Source: Rhizorhabdus wittichii RW1 (GTDB taxonomy: Bacteria > Pseudomonadota > Alphaproteobacteria > Sphingomonadales > Sphingomonadaceae). From it: a stretch of DNA of 64,000 bases. Numbering within the stretch: the first letter of the stretch is position 1; every line of letters starts with the position of its first letter. The notes under the pieces were generated by a model, which was not told the DNA's origin, did not search any database, and was given only the letters and a program-made list of their open reading frames with translations. Location: assembly GCA_000016765.1 (NCBI GenBank), contig CP000699.1, positions 2,666,001-2,730,000 of the forward strand. Reading direction: 5' to 3'. A program made the position numbers and the translations under genes. Of this stretch, positions 38,024-47,181 are shown one piece after another.

Positions 38024-40156
38024 ATGGTAGTCGAACCCCATCCCCCGATCGAGGTCCCCGAGGGGGCTTCCGACAACGCTCCGCAGCCGGCCCGGCAGCG
38101 GCGCGATCCCGCCAACTGGACGCTCGCCGCGGGCTTCGCGGTGGTGGCGACGGTCATCGGCCTGGTCGTGCTGGCCTGGTTCGTCCTCTACGTCACCAAG
38201 GGCCGCTTCCTGAAGCCGACCTTCGAGTCGGTCGCCAGCCGGACGACCGAGCGGCAGGTGAAGGTGGCGGGCGATTTCCAATTCTATTTCGACATCATCG
38301 ACGCCCGCTTCCTGGCCGACGGGCTGACCATCTCCAACCCGAAATGGACGACCCGGCCCCATTTCTTCGAGGCGCGCCACGTCGCCGCCCGGATCAAGAC
38401 GATCCCGCTGATCTTCGGGGAGCGGAAGGCCGACTGGCTGGTGCTCGACGGCGCCCGGGTCGACGCCGAATGGGACGCGCGGAAGCGCAACAGCTGGACC
38501 TTCGGCGATCCGAACAGGAAGGGCGAGCCGTTCCGCTGGCCGACGATCGCCCGCGCCCGGGTGACCGACAGCCAGGTCCGCTACATCGATCCGGCGCTGC
38601 AACTCCGCACCGACGTCAAGGTCGGCGACATCGCGGCCGGCGACGCCCGCATCGCCGGCAAGGTGCCCTTCACCGGCACCGGCACGCTGCGCGGCAAGCC
38701 CTTCACGATGGAGGGCGCGCTGCTCTCGCCCAATTCGACGGTGGCGTTCGGCAGGACCCGGTTCGCGATGCACGCCCGGTCGGGGCCGACCCGCCTCGAC
38801 CTCGACGGCGTGCTGCCGGCGGCGACGCAGATCGAGGGATCGGACCTCAACCTGAAGGTGCGCGGCCCCAATATCCGCCTGCTGTTCGACTTCCTCGGCG
38901 TCGCCGCGCCCGACACCCGCGCCTATTGGTTCACCTCGAAGCTGACCAAGGCCGGCGGCGAATGGCGCTTCACCCGGATCAACGGCCGCTACGGCGCGAG
39001 CGACCTGCACGGCCGCATGACGATCAGCCTGCCGGGCGACCGGCTGTTCCTCGACGCAGTGCTCGATTCGAACCGCGTCGACATCATCGATGTCGGCCCG
39101 TTCATCGGCTATGAGCCCGAGGCGCTGGCGGCGAAGGGCGTGCAGGCGGCGGTCGCGCAGACCGGCAGCACCCCGCGCATCCTGCCCGATGCGCCGCTCC
39201 GGATCGACGCGATCCGCAATTTCGACGCCCATATCCTCTACACGGTGAAGGATTTCCGGAATCCGAAATTCCCGATCAGCAACGTCGACCTGACCTTCGA
39301 CCTGAACAAGAGCCTGATGACGCTGTCGCCGTTCAGCTTCGAGATCGCCGGCGGCCACCTCGCCTCCGACATCGTCATCGACGCGCGGGTGCCGGCGGTG
39401 GTCACCGACTACGACATCCGCCTGTCGCCGACGCCGATGGCGAAGCTGTTCGCGGGCTTCGGCGTCCACCAGGCGGGAACCACCGGCGCGATCAAGGCGC
39501 GCGTGCGGATGAAGGGCACCGGCGACACGCTGCGCGACTCGCTCGCCACCTCGAACGGGCGGATCGCGATCATCCTGCCGCGCGGCACCTTCTGGACGCA
39601 ATATATCCAGCTGTCCGAGTTCGACGTCGGCGTGTTCGTGCAGAAGCTGCTCCAGGACAAGCTCAAGAAGCCGGTGCAGATCAATTGCGGCCTGCTCGGC
39701 TTCACGGTGCGCGACGGCGTCGCCGCGGCCGACCCGATCCTGATCGACACCGACAAGAACGTGATGACGGCGAAAGGCGGCTTCAGCTTCAAGGACGAGT
39801 CGCTCGACATGCGCTTCCGCGCCGATTCCAAGAAATTCAGCCTGTTCTCCGGCCAGTCGCCGGTCGGCATCAAGGGCTATTTCGCGCAGCCCGGCATCAA
39901 CATCATCAGCCCGCAACTGCTGGCGCGCGGCGGCGCGGGGCTCGCGCTCGGCGCGGTGGCGAGCCCGCTCGCGGCGGTGCTGGCCTTCGTCGACGTCGGC
40001 GACGCCAAGGCGGCCGCCTGCGGCCCGGTGCTGGCGGGCGCGCAGGCCAGCGCGATGCGGACCACGAAGGGGAAGCCGCGCAAGGACGTCGGCTCGGCCC
40101 GCGAGAACCGCCGCCAGGCCGGCGACCGCAAGCAGCCCGACAAGCTGGGGATGTAG
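38024..40156 (+). CDS. AsmA-family envelope protein
   Basis: A 710-aa protein with one N-terminal membrane segment (LAAGFAVVATVIGLVVLAWFV near residues 37-57) and a long periplasmic beta-rich body. AsmA traits include the N-terminal GRFLKPTFESVASRTTERQV and the C-terminal AsmA domain with GFGVHQAGTTGAIKARVRMK, LATSNGRIAIILPRG and LLGFTVRDGVAAADPILIDT. This family is now seen as bridge-like lipid-transfer proteins between inner and outer membranes. The Lys/Arg-rich C-terminus is unusual. I start at the ATG of MVVEPHPP; the longer frame is less likely. Confidence 0.85.
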   Translation: MVVEPHPPIEVPEGASDNAPQPARQRRDPANWTLAAGFAVVATVIGLVVLAWFVLYVTKGRFLKPTFESVASRTTERQVKVAGDFQFYFDIIDARFLADGLTISNPKWTTRPHFFEARHVAARIKTIPLIFGERKADWLVLDGARVDAEWDARKRNSWTFGDPNRKGEPFRWPTIARARVTDSQVRYIDPALQLRTDVKVGDIAAGDARIAGKVPFTGTGTLRGKPFTMEGALLSPNSTVAFGRTRFAMHARSGPTRLDLDGVLPAATQIEGSDLNLKVRGPNIRLLFDFLGVAAPDTRAYWFTSKLTKAGGEWRFTRINGRYGASDLHGRMTISLPGDRLFLDAVLDSNRVDIIDVGPFIGYEPEALAAKGVQAAVAQTGSTPRILPDAPLRIDAIRNFDAHILYTVKDFRNPKFPISNVDLTFDLNKSLMTLSPFSFEIAGGHLASDIVIDARVPAVVTDYDIRLSPTPMAKLFAGFGVHQAGTTGAIKARVRMKGTGDTLRDSLATSNGRIAIILPRGTFWTQYIQLSEFDVGVFVQKLLQDKLKKPVQINCGLLGFTVRDGVAAADPILIDTDKNVMTAKGGFSFKDESLDMRFRADSKKFSLFSGQSPVGIKGYFAQPGINIISPQLLARGGAGLALGAVASPLAAVLAFVDVGDAKAAACGPVLAGAQASAMRTTKGKPRKDVGSARENRRQAGDRKQPDKLGM

Positions 40157-40159
40157 GCC

Positions 40160-40266
40160 CTAGAGCGGTTCACGATCCGATCGCATCGGATCGGTCGCCC
40201 TAGACCATTGTTTTACCCCGATTTCCGAGCCGGCAGATATTTCCATCTGCCTAGAAATCGCTCTAG
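40160..40266. repeat. Palindromic intergenic element ending CTAGAGCG/CGCTCTAG
   Basis: CTAGAGCG (40160) and CGCTCTAG (40259-40266) bound a 107-bp segment with an inner hairpin GATCCGATCGCATCGGATC. The right end overlaps the hisN stop. It resembles the AGAGCGGTTC-type intergenic palindromes common in Alphaproteobacteria. Confidence 0.65.
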
Positions 40267-41027
40267 TTCAGCAGCGCCACGATCTGCTCGATCAGCCGGT
40301 CGTCGCCCACGGCGATCACGTCGCCCGCGCTGTTCGCGTCGAGCGGCCGGCCCTGCCAGTCCGTCATCCGCCCGCCCGCGCCCTCGATCACCGGGACCAG
40401 CGCGGCGAAGTCGTGGAGCTTGAGCCCCGACTCGATCACCGCGTCGAGATGGCCCGAGGCGGTCAGCCCGTAATTGTGGCAGTCGCCGCCCCACAGAACG
40501 TCGCCGGCGGCGGCGCTCACCCGGGCGAAGCGGTCATAGTCAGACGCCGCGAACAAGGCGGGCGAGGTGCTGCCGAGATGCGCGTCGGCCAGCCGCGCGC
40601 AGGCGCGGCTCCGCACCGGGACGCCGTTGAACATGGTGAGCTGGCCGGACGCGCCGACCCAGCGGTCGCGCGCGATCGGCTGGTCGATCACCCCGAGCAC
40701 CGGCTGCCGGTCCTCGACCAGCGCGATCAGCGTGCCGAACAGCGGCCGCCCGGCGATGAAGGCGCGGGTGCCGTCGATCGGATCGAGCACCCAGACGCGC
40801 TCGGCATCCTCCCGCTCGCGGCCATATTCCTCGCCGATGATCCCGTCGGTGGGCCGTTCGACGGCGATGATCGCGCGCATCGCCGCCTCGGCCGCGCGAT
40901 CGGCCTCGGTGACCGGCGAGGCGTCGGCCTTGGTCTCAAGGTCGAAGCGGGCGCGGAAGAAGGGGCGGATCGCCTCGCCCGCCGCCTCGGCCAGGCGGTT
41001 GGCCAATATGATGTCGTCGTTGGTCAT
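40263..41027 (-). CDS. hisN: Inositol-monophosphatase-family phosphatase, probable histidinol-phosphatase
   Basis: A 254-aa Mg-dependent sugar-phosphatase fold. The metal motifs are GIIGEEYGRE near residue 64, WVLDPIDGTRAFIAG near 80 and LKLHDFAALVPVIEGAGG near 207. GGDCHNYGLTASGHLDAVIE matches the HisN (IMPase-type histidinol-phosphatase) subgroup better than SuhB or CysQ. It would catalyse the histidinol-phosphate step of His synthesis. No his genes adjoin, so the exact substrate rests on similarity. Its stop codon lies inside the CGCTCTAG end of the palindromic element. Confidence 0.88.
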   Translation of the reverse strand: MTNDDIILANRLAEAAGEAIRPFFRARFDLETKADASPVTEADRAAEAAMRAIIAVERPTDGIIGEEYGREREDAERVWVLDPIDGTRAFIAGRPLFGTLIALVEDRQPVLGVIDQPIARDRWVGASGQLTMFNGVPVRSRACARLADAHLGSTSPALFAASDYDRFARVSAAAGDVLWGGDCHNYGLTASGHLDAVIESGLKLHDFAALVPVIEGAGGRMTDWQGRPLDANSAGDVIAVGDDRLIEQIVALLN

Positions 41028-41083
41028 GCTGGCGTCATCCCCGCGTCGGGTGCAAAGTGCAAGCCCGCCGAGGAGGAATAGCC

Positions 41084-41506
41084 ATGACCAAGTCGCGCCT
41101 GATCCCCTGCCTGCGTTATGAGGACGCCCCCGCCGCCATCGCCTTCCTGTGCGACGCCTTCGGCTTCGCGCGCCACGCCGTCTATGCCGACCCCGACGAC
41201 CCGTCGATCATCCACCACGCCCAACTCACCCTCGACGGCGGCATGGTGATGCTGGGCTCCGCCCGGTCCGGCGAAGCGGCCGAGCTGTACCGCTGGAAGA
41301 CCGCGCGGGAAGCGGGCGGCATCACCATGTGCGTCAGCGCCTATGTCGCCGACCCCGACGCCCACCACGCCCGCGCAAAGGCCGCCGGCGCCGAGATCCT
41401 CACCGAACCGAGGGACAACCCCGGCTATCCGGGCCGCGGCTACGACGCGCGCGACCCGGAGGGCAATGTCTGGAACTTCGGCAGCTACGACCCCTGGGCG
41501 GGGTGA
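41084..41506 (+). CDS. VOC/glyoxalase-fold protein
   Basis: A 140-aa single vicinal-oxygen-chelate module pair: RLIPCLRYEDAPAAIAFLCDAFGF at the start and DNPGYPGRGYDARDPEGNVWNFGSY at the end, with the Glu in DPEGN. This form (PhnB/bleomycin-resistance-like) is widespread; its substrate is unknown. The ATG at 41084 has an excellent AGGAGG site. It is divergent from hisN and convergent with the DUF2269-like gene (9 bp). Confidence 0.88.
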   Translation: MTKSRLIPCLRYEDAPAAIAFLCDAFGFARHAVYADPDDPSIIHHAQLTLDGGMVMLGSARSGEAAELYRWKTAREAGGITMCVSAYVADPDAHHARAKAAGAEILTEPRDNPGYPGRGYDARDPEGNVWNFGSYDPWAG

Positions 41507-41515
41507 GGCCAACAG

Positions 41516-41989
41516 TCAGACTGGCCGGGCCAACATCAGCCAGATGATCCCGAGCATCGCAAAGAAGGCCGGGAAACCGCTGAGGAACCACGAGCGGTAG
41601 AGGCGGAAATAGGCCGGCGGCAGCGGAGTTCCCTCCGACGCCGCCTCGCGGGCCAGATCGCGCATCCGCATCTGCATCCAGACCACCGGCAGCCAGAAGC
41701 AGCCGATCAGGATGTAGAGTCCAACGGAGGCAAGAATCCACGGGCTGTCGAGCGGCCAGCCGACCAGATGCGCAAGCCAGACGCCGGTGACGGGCTGGAC
41801 GAGAACGGCCGTCGCGGTGAACAGGAAATCGGCGATCACCACGGTCGAGGCGACATGTGCGATCAGCGCCGCATCGCGGGTGCGATGGGCCATCAGCATG
41901 AAGAAGGCGATACCCGCGCCGGTTCCCAGCAGCACCGTCGCGCCGATCACATGCGCCCAGCGCAGCAGTAGTTCGAGCGTGACGGTCAT
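41516..41989 (-). CDS. DUF2269-like integral membrane protein
   Basis: A 157-aa inner-membrane protein with four hydrophobic segments: LLLRWAHVIGATVLLGTGAG with FFMLMAHR, VVIADFLFTATAVLVQPVTG, SPWILASVGLYILIGCFWLP and WFLSGFPAFFAMLGIIWLML. The His in RWAHVIG and the layout match DUF2269. Function is unknown. The ATG overlaps the stop of the SDR-DoxX fusion upstream (ATGA), so the two are co-made. Confidence 0.85.
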   Translation of the reverse strand: MTVTLELLLRWAHVIGATVLLGTGAGIAFFMLMAHRTRDAALIAHVASTVVIADFLFTATAVLVQPVTGVWLAHLVGWPLDSPWILASVGLYILIGCFWLPVVWMQMRMRDLAREAASEGTPLPPAYFRLYRSWFLSGFPAFFAMLGIIWLMLARPV

Positions 41990-43281
41990 CGCCTGGCCAG
42001 CAGGAGATAGGCTGTCAGCGACAACATCGCCGCCGGAACGACCTTGAGCAGCGGGGCGAGCGGATCGAGCCAGAAGTCGGGTCGGACGATCGTCGCGCCC
42101 AGCAGATAGGCAGCGGTCACGGCGACCGTGCCGAGCAGGGCGAAGCACACCGCCCGCCGGTGCAGCATCAACAGCGCGAGCAGTCCGTCGACGACCGCGC
42201 CGCCGCCGCCGAGGAACCGCGCCAGCCGATCGTCCAGGCCCCCCGCGCGGAGCAATCCGGCCGCCTCGTCGAAGTGGAGGAAGGTGGCGACCGCCGACCC
42301 CATCCACAGCAGGAAAAGCGCGGCGAGCATCAGCGGCATCAACAAGGCGAGCCGTGCCACGACCCGATCCTGCTTGCCGGCGGGCCAGCCGGCGAGGACC
42401 GCTTCGAGCGGCAGCGCCGGCCGGCCGAGCAACGCCACGGCGCCATCGGCGTCGCCCGAAATCCCGGCCGCGAGCGCGGCGACGGCGTTGCGCCGGAGCG
42501 GCGACCGCCAGCCCAATCGGCCGAACAGGTCGGCCGCACCGGCGACCAGTCCCATCGCCATGCCGCCGAGCAGGACCGTCCCGCGCGCCGGATCGAAACC
42601 CAGCCAGGCCCGGTGCAGCGCGACGATATCCCCCAGCGTACGCCGATGCGCCTCGACCAGATCATGGCTCCCCGCCGGCGTATCGCCCTCGACGCCTCGC
42701 ACGACCGCTGCAACCAGATCGCCCATGCCGATGCACTGGATCGTTCCCGTGGCGCGCGGCAACGGCGTCATCAAGGGCATGGCGGCGGCCATGCGGATCA
42801 GTTCGGTGCCGCCATAGGCGTTGCGGCCGATGACGAGCCCCGGCCGCAGGATGACGGCAGCGAGCGAGGATTCGGCGAGTGCCCGATCCGCCTCGGCCTT
42901 GCTGCGCAGGAAGATGCTGGACGCCGGCAGCTCGGCATTGGCCGCCGAAATCTGGACGAAACGCGCGATCCCGGCCGCTTCTGCCGCCGCGACCAGCGCG
43001 ATGATGGCATCGGCCTGGACCCTTTGCACGGCGTGGCCCGCCTCGTCCTGCAACAGGCCGCTGGCGTTGACGATCGCGTCGACCCCGGCGAGCAGCGGTC
43101 GCCACCGGGCCGGATCGGCCATCGTCGCGAGATCGGCTTGGCGCCAGTCGACGGCGGGCAGGATTCGGCGGCCATAGGACAGGTCGCGCCCCACGCCGGT
43201 CACGCGATGGCCGTGGGCGATCAAACCGCGAGCGACGTCGCTGCCGATGAAGCCATAGGCTCCGATCAGCAGGACATGCAT
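41986..43281 (-). CDS. NAD(P)-binding SDR-like protein fused to a DoxX-like membrane domain
   Basis: A 431-aa protein. Residues 1 to about 290 are an atypical SDR/NmrA-like Rossmann domain (MHVLLIGAYGFIGSDVARGL, then ASGLLQDEAGHAVQRVQADA, then VILRPGLVIGRNAYGG). Residues about 310-431 hold four hydrophobic segments (LLMPLMLAALFLLWMGSAVA onward), as in DoxX/DUF4333-type proteins (YbjT-DoxX fusions). Such fusions are thought to act on quinone-linked or membrane substrates, but no reaction is established. It is coupled to the DUF2269-like gene. Confidence 0.86.
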   Translation of the reverse strand: MHVLLIGAYGFIGSDVARGLIAHGHRVTGVGRDLSYGRRILPAVDWRQADLATMADPARWRPLLAGVDAIVNASGLLQDEAGHAVQRVQADAIIALVAAAEAAGIARFVQISAANAELPASSIFLRSKAEADRALAESSLAAVILRPGLVIGRNAYGGTELIRMAAAMPLMTPLPRATGTIQCIGMGDLVAAVVRGVEGDTPAGSHDLVEAHRRTLGDIVALHRAWLGFDPARGTVLLGGMAMGLVAGAADLFGRLGWRSPLRRNAVAALAAGISGDADGAVALLGRPALPLEAVLAGWPAGKQDRVVARLALLMPLMLAALFLLWMGSAVATFLHFDEAAGLLRAGGLDDRLARFLGGGGAVVDGLLALLMLHRRAVCFALLGTVAVTAAYLLGATIVRPDFWLDPLAPLLKVVPAAMLSLTAYLLLARR

Positions 43282-43285
43282 CGGA

Positions 43286-44221
43286 TCAGTCGAACAGGCT
43301 CGACACCGAGCTTTCGTCGGCGATGCGCTTGATCGCCTCGCCGAGCAGCGGGGCGATGGTCAGGTGGCGGATCTTCTTGGCGTCGGCGACCGCGGGCGAG
43401 GCGCCGATCGAGTCGGTGATCACCAGCTCGAGCAGTTCCGACCCCTCGACGCGGGCGACCGCACCGCCCGACAGGACGCCGTGGGTGACATAGGCGACGA
43501 CGTCCTCCGCGCCCGCCTGGCGCAGCGCGGCGGCGGCGTTGCAGAGCGTGCCGGCCGAATCGACGATGTCGTCGACGAGGATGCAGAAGCGACCCGACAC
43601 GTCGCCGATGATGTTCATCACTTCGGATTCGCCGGCGCGCTCGCGGCGCTTGTCGACGATCGCCAGCGGAGCGTTGTCGAGACGCTTGGACAACGCCCGG
43701 GCGCGGACGACGCCGCCGACGTCGGGCGACACGACCATGATGTTGCGCCCGCCGAAGCGCGCCTGGATGTCGGCCGACATCACCGGCGCGGCGTAGAGAT
43801 TGTCGGTCGGGATGTCGAAGAAGCCCTGGATCTGCCCGGCGTGGAGATCGACCGAAAGGACGCGGCTGGCGCCCGCCGTCTCGAGCAGGTTGGCGACCAG
43901 CTTGGCCGAGATCGGGGTGCGCGGGCCGGGCTTCCGGTCCTGCCGGGCATAGCCGAAATAGGGGATGACCGCAGTGATCCGGCGCGCCGACGAACGCTTC
44001 AGCGCGTCGATGCAGATCAGCAGCTCCATCAGATTGTCGTTGGCCGGATAGCCGGTCGACTGGATCACGAACACGTCCTCGCCGCGGACATTCTCATGGA
44101 TTTCGACGAACACTTCCTCGTCGGCGAAGCGGCGGACGCTGGCGTCGGTCAGCGGCAGTTCGAGATAGGCGGCGATCGCCTTGGCGAGCGGCTGGTTCGA
44201 ATTGCCGGCGAGCAGTTTCAT
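43286..44221 (-). CDS. prs: Ribose-phosphate pyrophosphokinase (PRPP synthetase)
   Basis: A 311-aa class I PRPP synthetase. Features: [15 protein letters not shown] at the start, [11 protein letters not shown] near residue 32, [20 protein letters not shown] near 95, [20 protein letters not shown] near 127 and the PRPP loop [17 protein letters not shown] near 215. It makes PRPP for purine, pyrimidine, His and Trp synthesis. Length and motifs are complete. It lies 4 bp after the SDR gene's upstream end and divergent from gltX. Confidence 0.98.
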   Translation of the reverse strand: MKLLAGNSNQPLAKAIAAYLELPLTDASVRRFADEEVFVEIHENVRGEDVFVIQSTGYPANDNLMELLICIDALKRSSARRITAVIPYFGYARQDRKPGPRTPISAKLVANLLETAGASRVLSVDLHAGQIQGFFDIPTDNLYAAPVMSADIQARFGGRNIMVVSPDVGGVVRARALSKRLDNAPLAIVDKRRERAGESEVMNIIGDVSGRFCILVDDIVDSAGTLCNAAAALRQAGAEDVVAYVTHGVLSGGAVARVEGSELLELVITDSIGASPAVADAKKIRHLTIAPLLGEAIKRIADESSVSSLFD

Positions 44222-44352
44222 GGACAGTTTCCCCGAGGGCGGTGGCCGAGACTCGGGCGCTCTTAGGGCTTGCACCCTCAAACGGCAATGGTCGCGGCGG
44301 CGCGACGGGGAAGAGGGTGGCTGAACCAACGATATCCGCCTAAAGGCGCCGC

Positions 44353-45684
44353 ATGGTCGTCACCCGCTTCGCTCCATCCCCCACCGGCCGCCTCCATGTC
44401 GGCAACATCCGCACCGCGCTCCACAACTGGATGTGGGCGCGCGCGCATGGCGGGCGCTTCCTGCTGCGGCTCGACGACACCGACCTCGAACGGTCGACCG
44501 AGGAGAATGCCGCGTCGATCCGCGCCGACCTCGGCTGGCTAGGCCTGCACCCCGACGCCGAGGCGAAGCAGTCGGACCGCTTCGCGCTCTACGAATCACG
44601 GTTCGAGGAACTGCGCGCGCAGGGCCGTGTCTATCCCTGCTACGAGAGCGCCGAGGAACTGGAGCTCAAGCGCAAGATCCTCGCCGGACGCGGCCTGCCG
44701 CCGATCTACGATCGCGCCGCGCTGGCCCTGTCCGACGCCGAGCGCACCGCTTATGAGGCCGAGGGGCGCCGCCCGCACTGGCGCTTCCTGCTCGACCATG
44801 AGTCGCCGATCGCCTGGACCGACCTGATCCGCGGGCCCCAGCATCTCGATCCCAGGCTGCTGTCCGACCCGGTCGTCCGCCGCGCCGACGGAAGCTGGCT
44901 CTACATGCTGCCGAGCGTGATCGACGACATCGCCATGGGCGTCACCCATGTCGTGCGCGGCGAGGACCATGTCACCAACACCGGGCTGCAGTTGCAGATG
45001 TTCGCCGCGCTCGGCGCGCCCGAACCGGCCTTCGCGCACGAGGCGCTGCTGGTCGGCAGCGAGGGCAAGCTGTCGAAGCGGCTCGGCTCGCTCGGCTGCG
45101 ACGCCTTCCGCGACGAGGGGATCGAGCCGGTCGCGCTGATCGCGCTGCTCGCCCGGATCGGCACCAGCCTGCCGGTCGAGCCGGTCGCCGATCCGGCGGC
45201 GCTGTTCGACGGCTTCGACTTCGCCCGCTTCGGCCGCGCCCCGGCGCGCTTCGACCTCGACGAGTTGAAGGCGCTCAACGCGCGGATCATCCATATGCTG
45301 CCCTATGCGGCGGTGGCCGGCCGCCTGCCCGCCGGCATGGATGCCGCCGGCTGGGAGGCGATCCGCCCGAACCTGACCCGCGTCGACGAGGCCGCCGGCT
45401 GGTGGGCGGTGGTCGAGGGCGCGGTGTCGGCCGCAATCGCGCCCGAGGACCGCGCCTATCTGGCGCAGGCGGCCGACGCGGCGGCGGCGATCGACTGGAA
45501 CGAAGGCGCTTGGAAGGCGCTGACCGCCGCGCTCGGCGCCGCGACCGGGCGCAAGGGCAAGGCGCTGTTCCTGCCGCTGCGCCTGGCGCTGACCGGCCGC
45601 GAGCACGGCCCCGACATGAACGCGCTGCTGCCGCTGATCGGCAAGGCGCGGGCGGTGGAGAGGTTGCGGGCGGCGGCCAGCTGA
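44353..45684 (+). CDS. gltX: Glutamyl-tRNA synthetase
   Basis: A 443-aa class I synthetase. [20 protein letters not shown] holds the HIGH-type motif (HVGN), and [14 protein letters not shown] near residue 238 is the KMSKS-type loop. A Cys-poor insertion ([21 protein letters not shown]) and a helical anticodon domain follow. Alphaproteobacteria usually have two GluRS, one of which charges tRNA-Gln for later amidation; this could be either. It is followed by a REP-like element 4 bp after the stop. Confidence 0.96.
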   Translation: MVVTRFAPSPTGRLHVGNIRTALHNWMWARAHGGRFLLRLDDTDLERSTEENAASIRADLGWLGLHPDAEAKQSDRFALYESRFEELRAQGRVYPCYESAEELELKRKILAGRGLPPIYDRAALALSDAERTAYEAEGRRPHWRFLLDHESPIAWTDLIRGPQHLDPRLLSDPVVRRADGSWLYMLPSVIDDIAMGVTHVVRGEDHVTNTGLQLQMFAALGAPEPAFAHEALLVGSEGKLSKRLGSLGCDAFRDEGIEPVALIALLARIGTSLPVEPVADPAALFDGFDFARFGRAPARFDLDELKALNARIIHMLPYAAVAGRLPAGMDAAGWEAIRPNLTRVDEAAGWWAVVEGAVSAAIAPEDRAYLAQAADAAAAIDWNEGAWKALTAALGAATGRKGKALFLPLRLALTGREHGPDMNALLPLIGKARAVERLRAAAS

Positions 45685-45688
45685 AGTC

Positions 45689-45778
45689 CGTCATCCCGGC
45701 GGAGGCCGGGATCTCGGGAGGCTCCCGCCTCGACCTCTTCTCCCCTCTCCCGAGATCCCGGCCCTCGCCGGGATGACG
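45689..45778. repeat. REP-like element (CGTCATCCCGGC type) after gltX
   Basis: A 90-bp pair of opposed arms: CGTCATCCCGGCGGAGGCCG with GGATCTC, and GAGATCCCGGCCCTCGCCGG with GATGACG. Closely related copies are at 50873-50957 and 59552-59637. All lie just after a gene stop. Confidence 0.88.
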
Positions 45779-45793
45779 TTTGAGAGGGGAGCC

Positions 45794-45994
45794 TCAGTAC
45801 CGGTTCGACGGGGCGATCAGGCCGACCAGCAGGTAGAGGATGATCGTCGAGCCGACGCCGCACAGCGTGAGCAGCACGGCGAGCACGCGGACCAGCATCA
45901 GGTCGATGCCGCTATAGTCGGCAAGACCGGCGCAGACGCCCATGATCTTGCCCTCGCTCTTGTTGAGGCGGAAGCTGTTGCTGCGGACGGACAT
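45794..45994 (-). CDS. PspC-domain membrane protein
   Basis: A 66-aa protein. RLNKSEGKIMGVCAGLADYSGIDLMLVR is split here as the PspC signature KIMGVCAGLADYSGIDLML, followed by one hydrophobic segment (LAVLLTLCGVGSTIILYLLV). PspC proteins belong to phage-shock envelope stress responses, but pspA/B are not nearby. It may be co-transcribed with the small upstream gene at 46027 (32 bp gap). Confidence 0.9.
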   Translation of the reverse strand: MSVRSNSFRLNKSEGKIMGVCAGLADYSGIDLMLVRVLAVLLTLCGVGSTIILYLLVGLIAPSNRY

Positions 45995-46026
45995 GGCAAT
46001 TTCCCTTTGCGGATGAGAGGGGCGGG

Positions 46027-46194
46027 TCAGAGCAGGGCGGGCCGGTCGAGCGAGACCGAGGCCGCCGTGCAGAAGCAATTGGCGTTGGCAGGGCCGAGCG
46101 CGGTCGCGAGGCAGGCGAGGCTGAACAGAAGACCGCCGCCCACCGCGAGCAGGAAGCGCCGGGCTTCGCCGAGGCTGAGGCTGGTGTCGATCAT
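46027..46194 (-). CDS. Small hypothetical exported or membrane protein
   Basis: A 55-aa frame with an N-terminal charged stretch (MIDTSLSLGEARR) and one hydrophobic segment (FLLAVGGGLLFSLACLATAL) followed by ANANCFCTAASVS. A ribosome site GGGAGC lies 8 nt before the ATG. It precedes the PspC gene on the same strand. No family is recognised; a signal anchor with a short Cys-containing tail is all that can be seen. Confidence 0.55.
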   Translation of the reverse strand: MIDTSLSLGEARRFLLAVGGGLLFSLACLATALGPANANCFCTAASVSLDRPALL

Positions 46195-46421
46195 CGTCTT
46201 GCTCCCTTTGTCGCGGCCACCCTTCCGGCCGATGCCAGGACGATTGCAGGAGCCGTGCCAAATCGCCGAAAGCCCGGAATGCGGGCATTTTCCCCAATCT
46301 CGACCACATAGGCCGAAGCGATCGCGCCAACAGGTGGGAATATTCACCAATTCCGCATGGGAAACGACGCCATACCGCCACCGTTGCGGCCCCGACAGGA
46401 TTTCCGCGCCAGACCCATCGT

Positions 46422-46435
46422 AATGATGTATCATT
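46422..46435. promoter_or_regulatory. Palindrome upstream of the TonB-like gene
   Basis: AATGAT-GT-ATCATT, a perfect 6+2+6 inverted repeat, lies 49 bp before the TonB-like start in an otherwise GC-rich region. It is a candidate operator; the regulator is unknown. The rest of the gap 46195-46484 holds a small GCCCG/CGGGC hairpin near 46275 and no frame. Confidence 0.5.
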
Positions 46436-46484
46436 GCCTCTGCGGTCCGCCGCAGCGCGGACGCATTCGGAGCAGGAGGCGTTC

Positions 46485-47117
46485 ATGACCCATGGAGGTT
46501 TTCTCGACCAAGGCAAGACGACCAACAAGATCGGCCTGACGCTCGTCATCGCCGGCCATGCGGCGGTCCTCGCCGCGCTCGCGCTCGCGCCGCCCGAGGC
46601 GATCCAGCGCATCGTCTATCTTCCCACCATCGTCGAAAGCATCCGGGAGGCGACCCCGCCGCCCGTCGAACCGCCGCCCCCGCCGGCCGCCGAGCCGGAG
46701 CGGGCGCAGCCGACCAGGGTCGATCCGATCGTCCGGGCCGGCGATCCGGTGCGGCCGATCGAGCTGACCCCGCTGCCGCCCCGGCCGCTGCCGCCGGTGC
46801 TGCCGCAGATCCCGGCGGCGTCCGAACCGGCGATGCTGCCGGCGACGATCGATCCGTCGGCGGTGGCGCGCTTCCAGCCCGACTATCCGTCCGAGCTGGT
46901 CCGCGCCGAGCTGGAGGGGAGCGCCACCGTCCGGGTGCTCATCGGCATCGACGGCCGGGTGAAGGCGGTCGAGATGGTGAGCGCCACCCACCCTGGCTTC
47001 TTCGACGCGACCAAGCGGCAGGCGCTGCGCTATTGGAGATTTCGGCCGGCGACGAAGGACGGCATCGCCACCGAAAGCTGGCGGACGATGACGGTGCGCT
47101 TCACCCTCAAGGACTGA
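46485..47117 (+). CDS. TonB-family energy-transducing protein
   Basis: A 210-aa protein: N-terminal cytoplasmic start, one membrane helix (IGLTLVIAGHAAVLAALAL near residues 16-34), a Pro-rich spacer (TPPPVEPPPPPAAEPE) and a C-terminal TonB domain (FQPDYPSELVRAELEGSATV, with YPSELV replacing the usual YP.....G) ending WRTMTVRFTLKD. It should couple proton-motive force to outer-membrane receptors. ExbB/ExbD are not adjacent, so it may be an accessory TonB. The start has GCAGGAGG upstream. A large hairpin follows. Confidence 0.88.
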   Translation: MTHGGFLDQGKTTNKIGLTLVIAGHAAVLAALALAPPEAIQRIVYLPTIVESIREATPPPVEPPPPPAAEPERAQPTRVDPIVRAGDPVRPIELTPLPPRPLPPVLPQIPAASEPAMLPATIDPSAVARFQPDYPSELVRAELEGSATVRVLIGIDGRVKAVEMVSATHPGFFDATKRQALRYWRFRPATKDGIATESWRTMTVRFTLKD

Positions 47118-47127
47118 GGCCCGCACC

Positions 47128-47162
47128 GGCCCGCCGCGCCCGGGCTGGCGCGGCGGGCCTTC
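47128..47162 (+). terminator. Terminator-like hairpin after the TonB-like gene
   Basis: A perfect 13-bp GC stem GGCCCGCCGCGCC/GGCGCGGCGGGCC with a 6-nt loop. The T-run is only TT, so termination may be weak. Confidence 0.65.
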
Positions 47163-47181
47163 GGCCACTATCTAGGCGGCC

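Noticed and set aside
37640-39916. Long minus-strand open frame (758 aa) opposite the AsmA gene
   Set aside because: Shadow of the AsmA frame, and it runs over rpmI in another frame. No family features.
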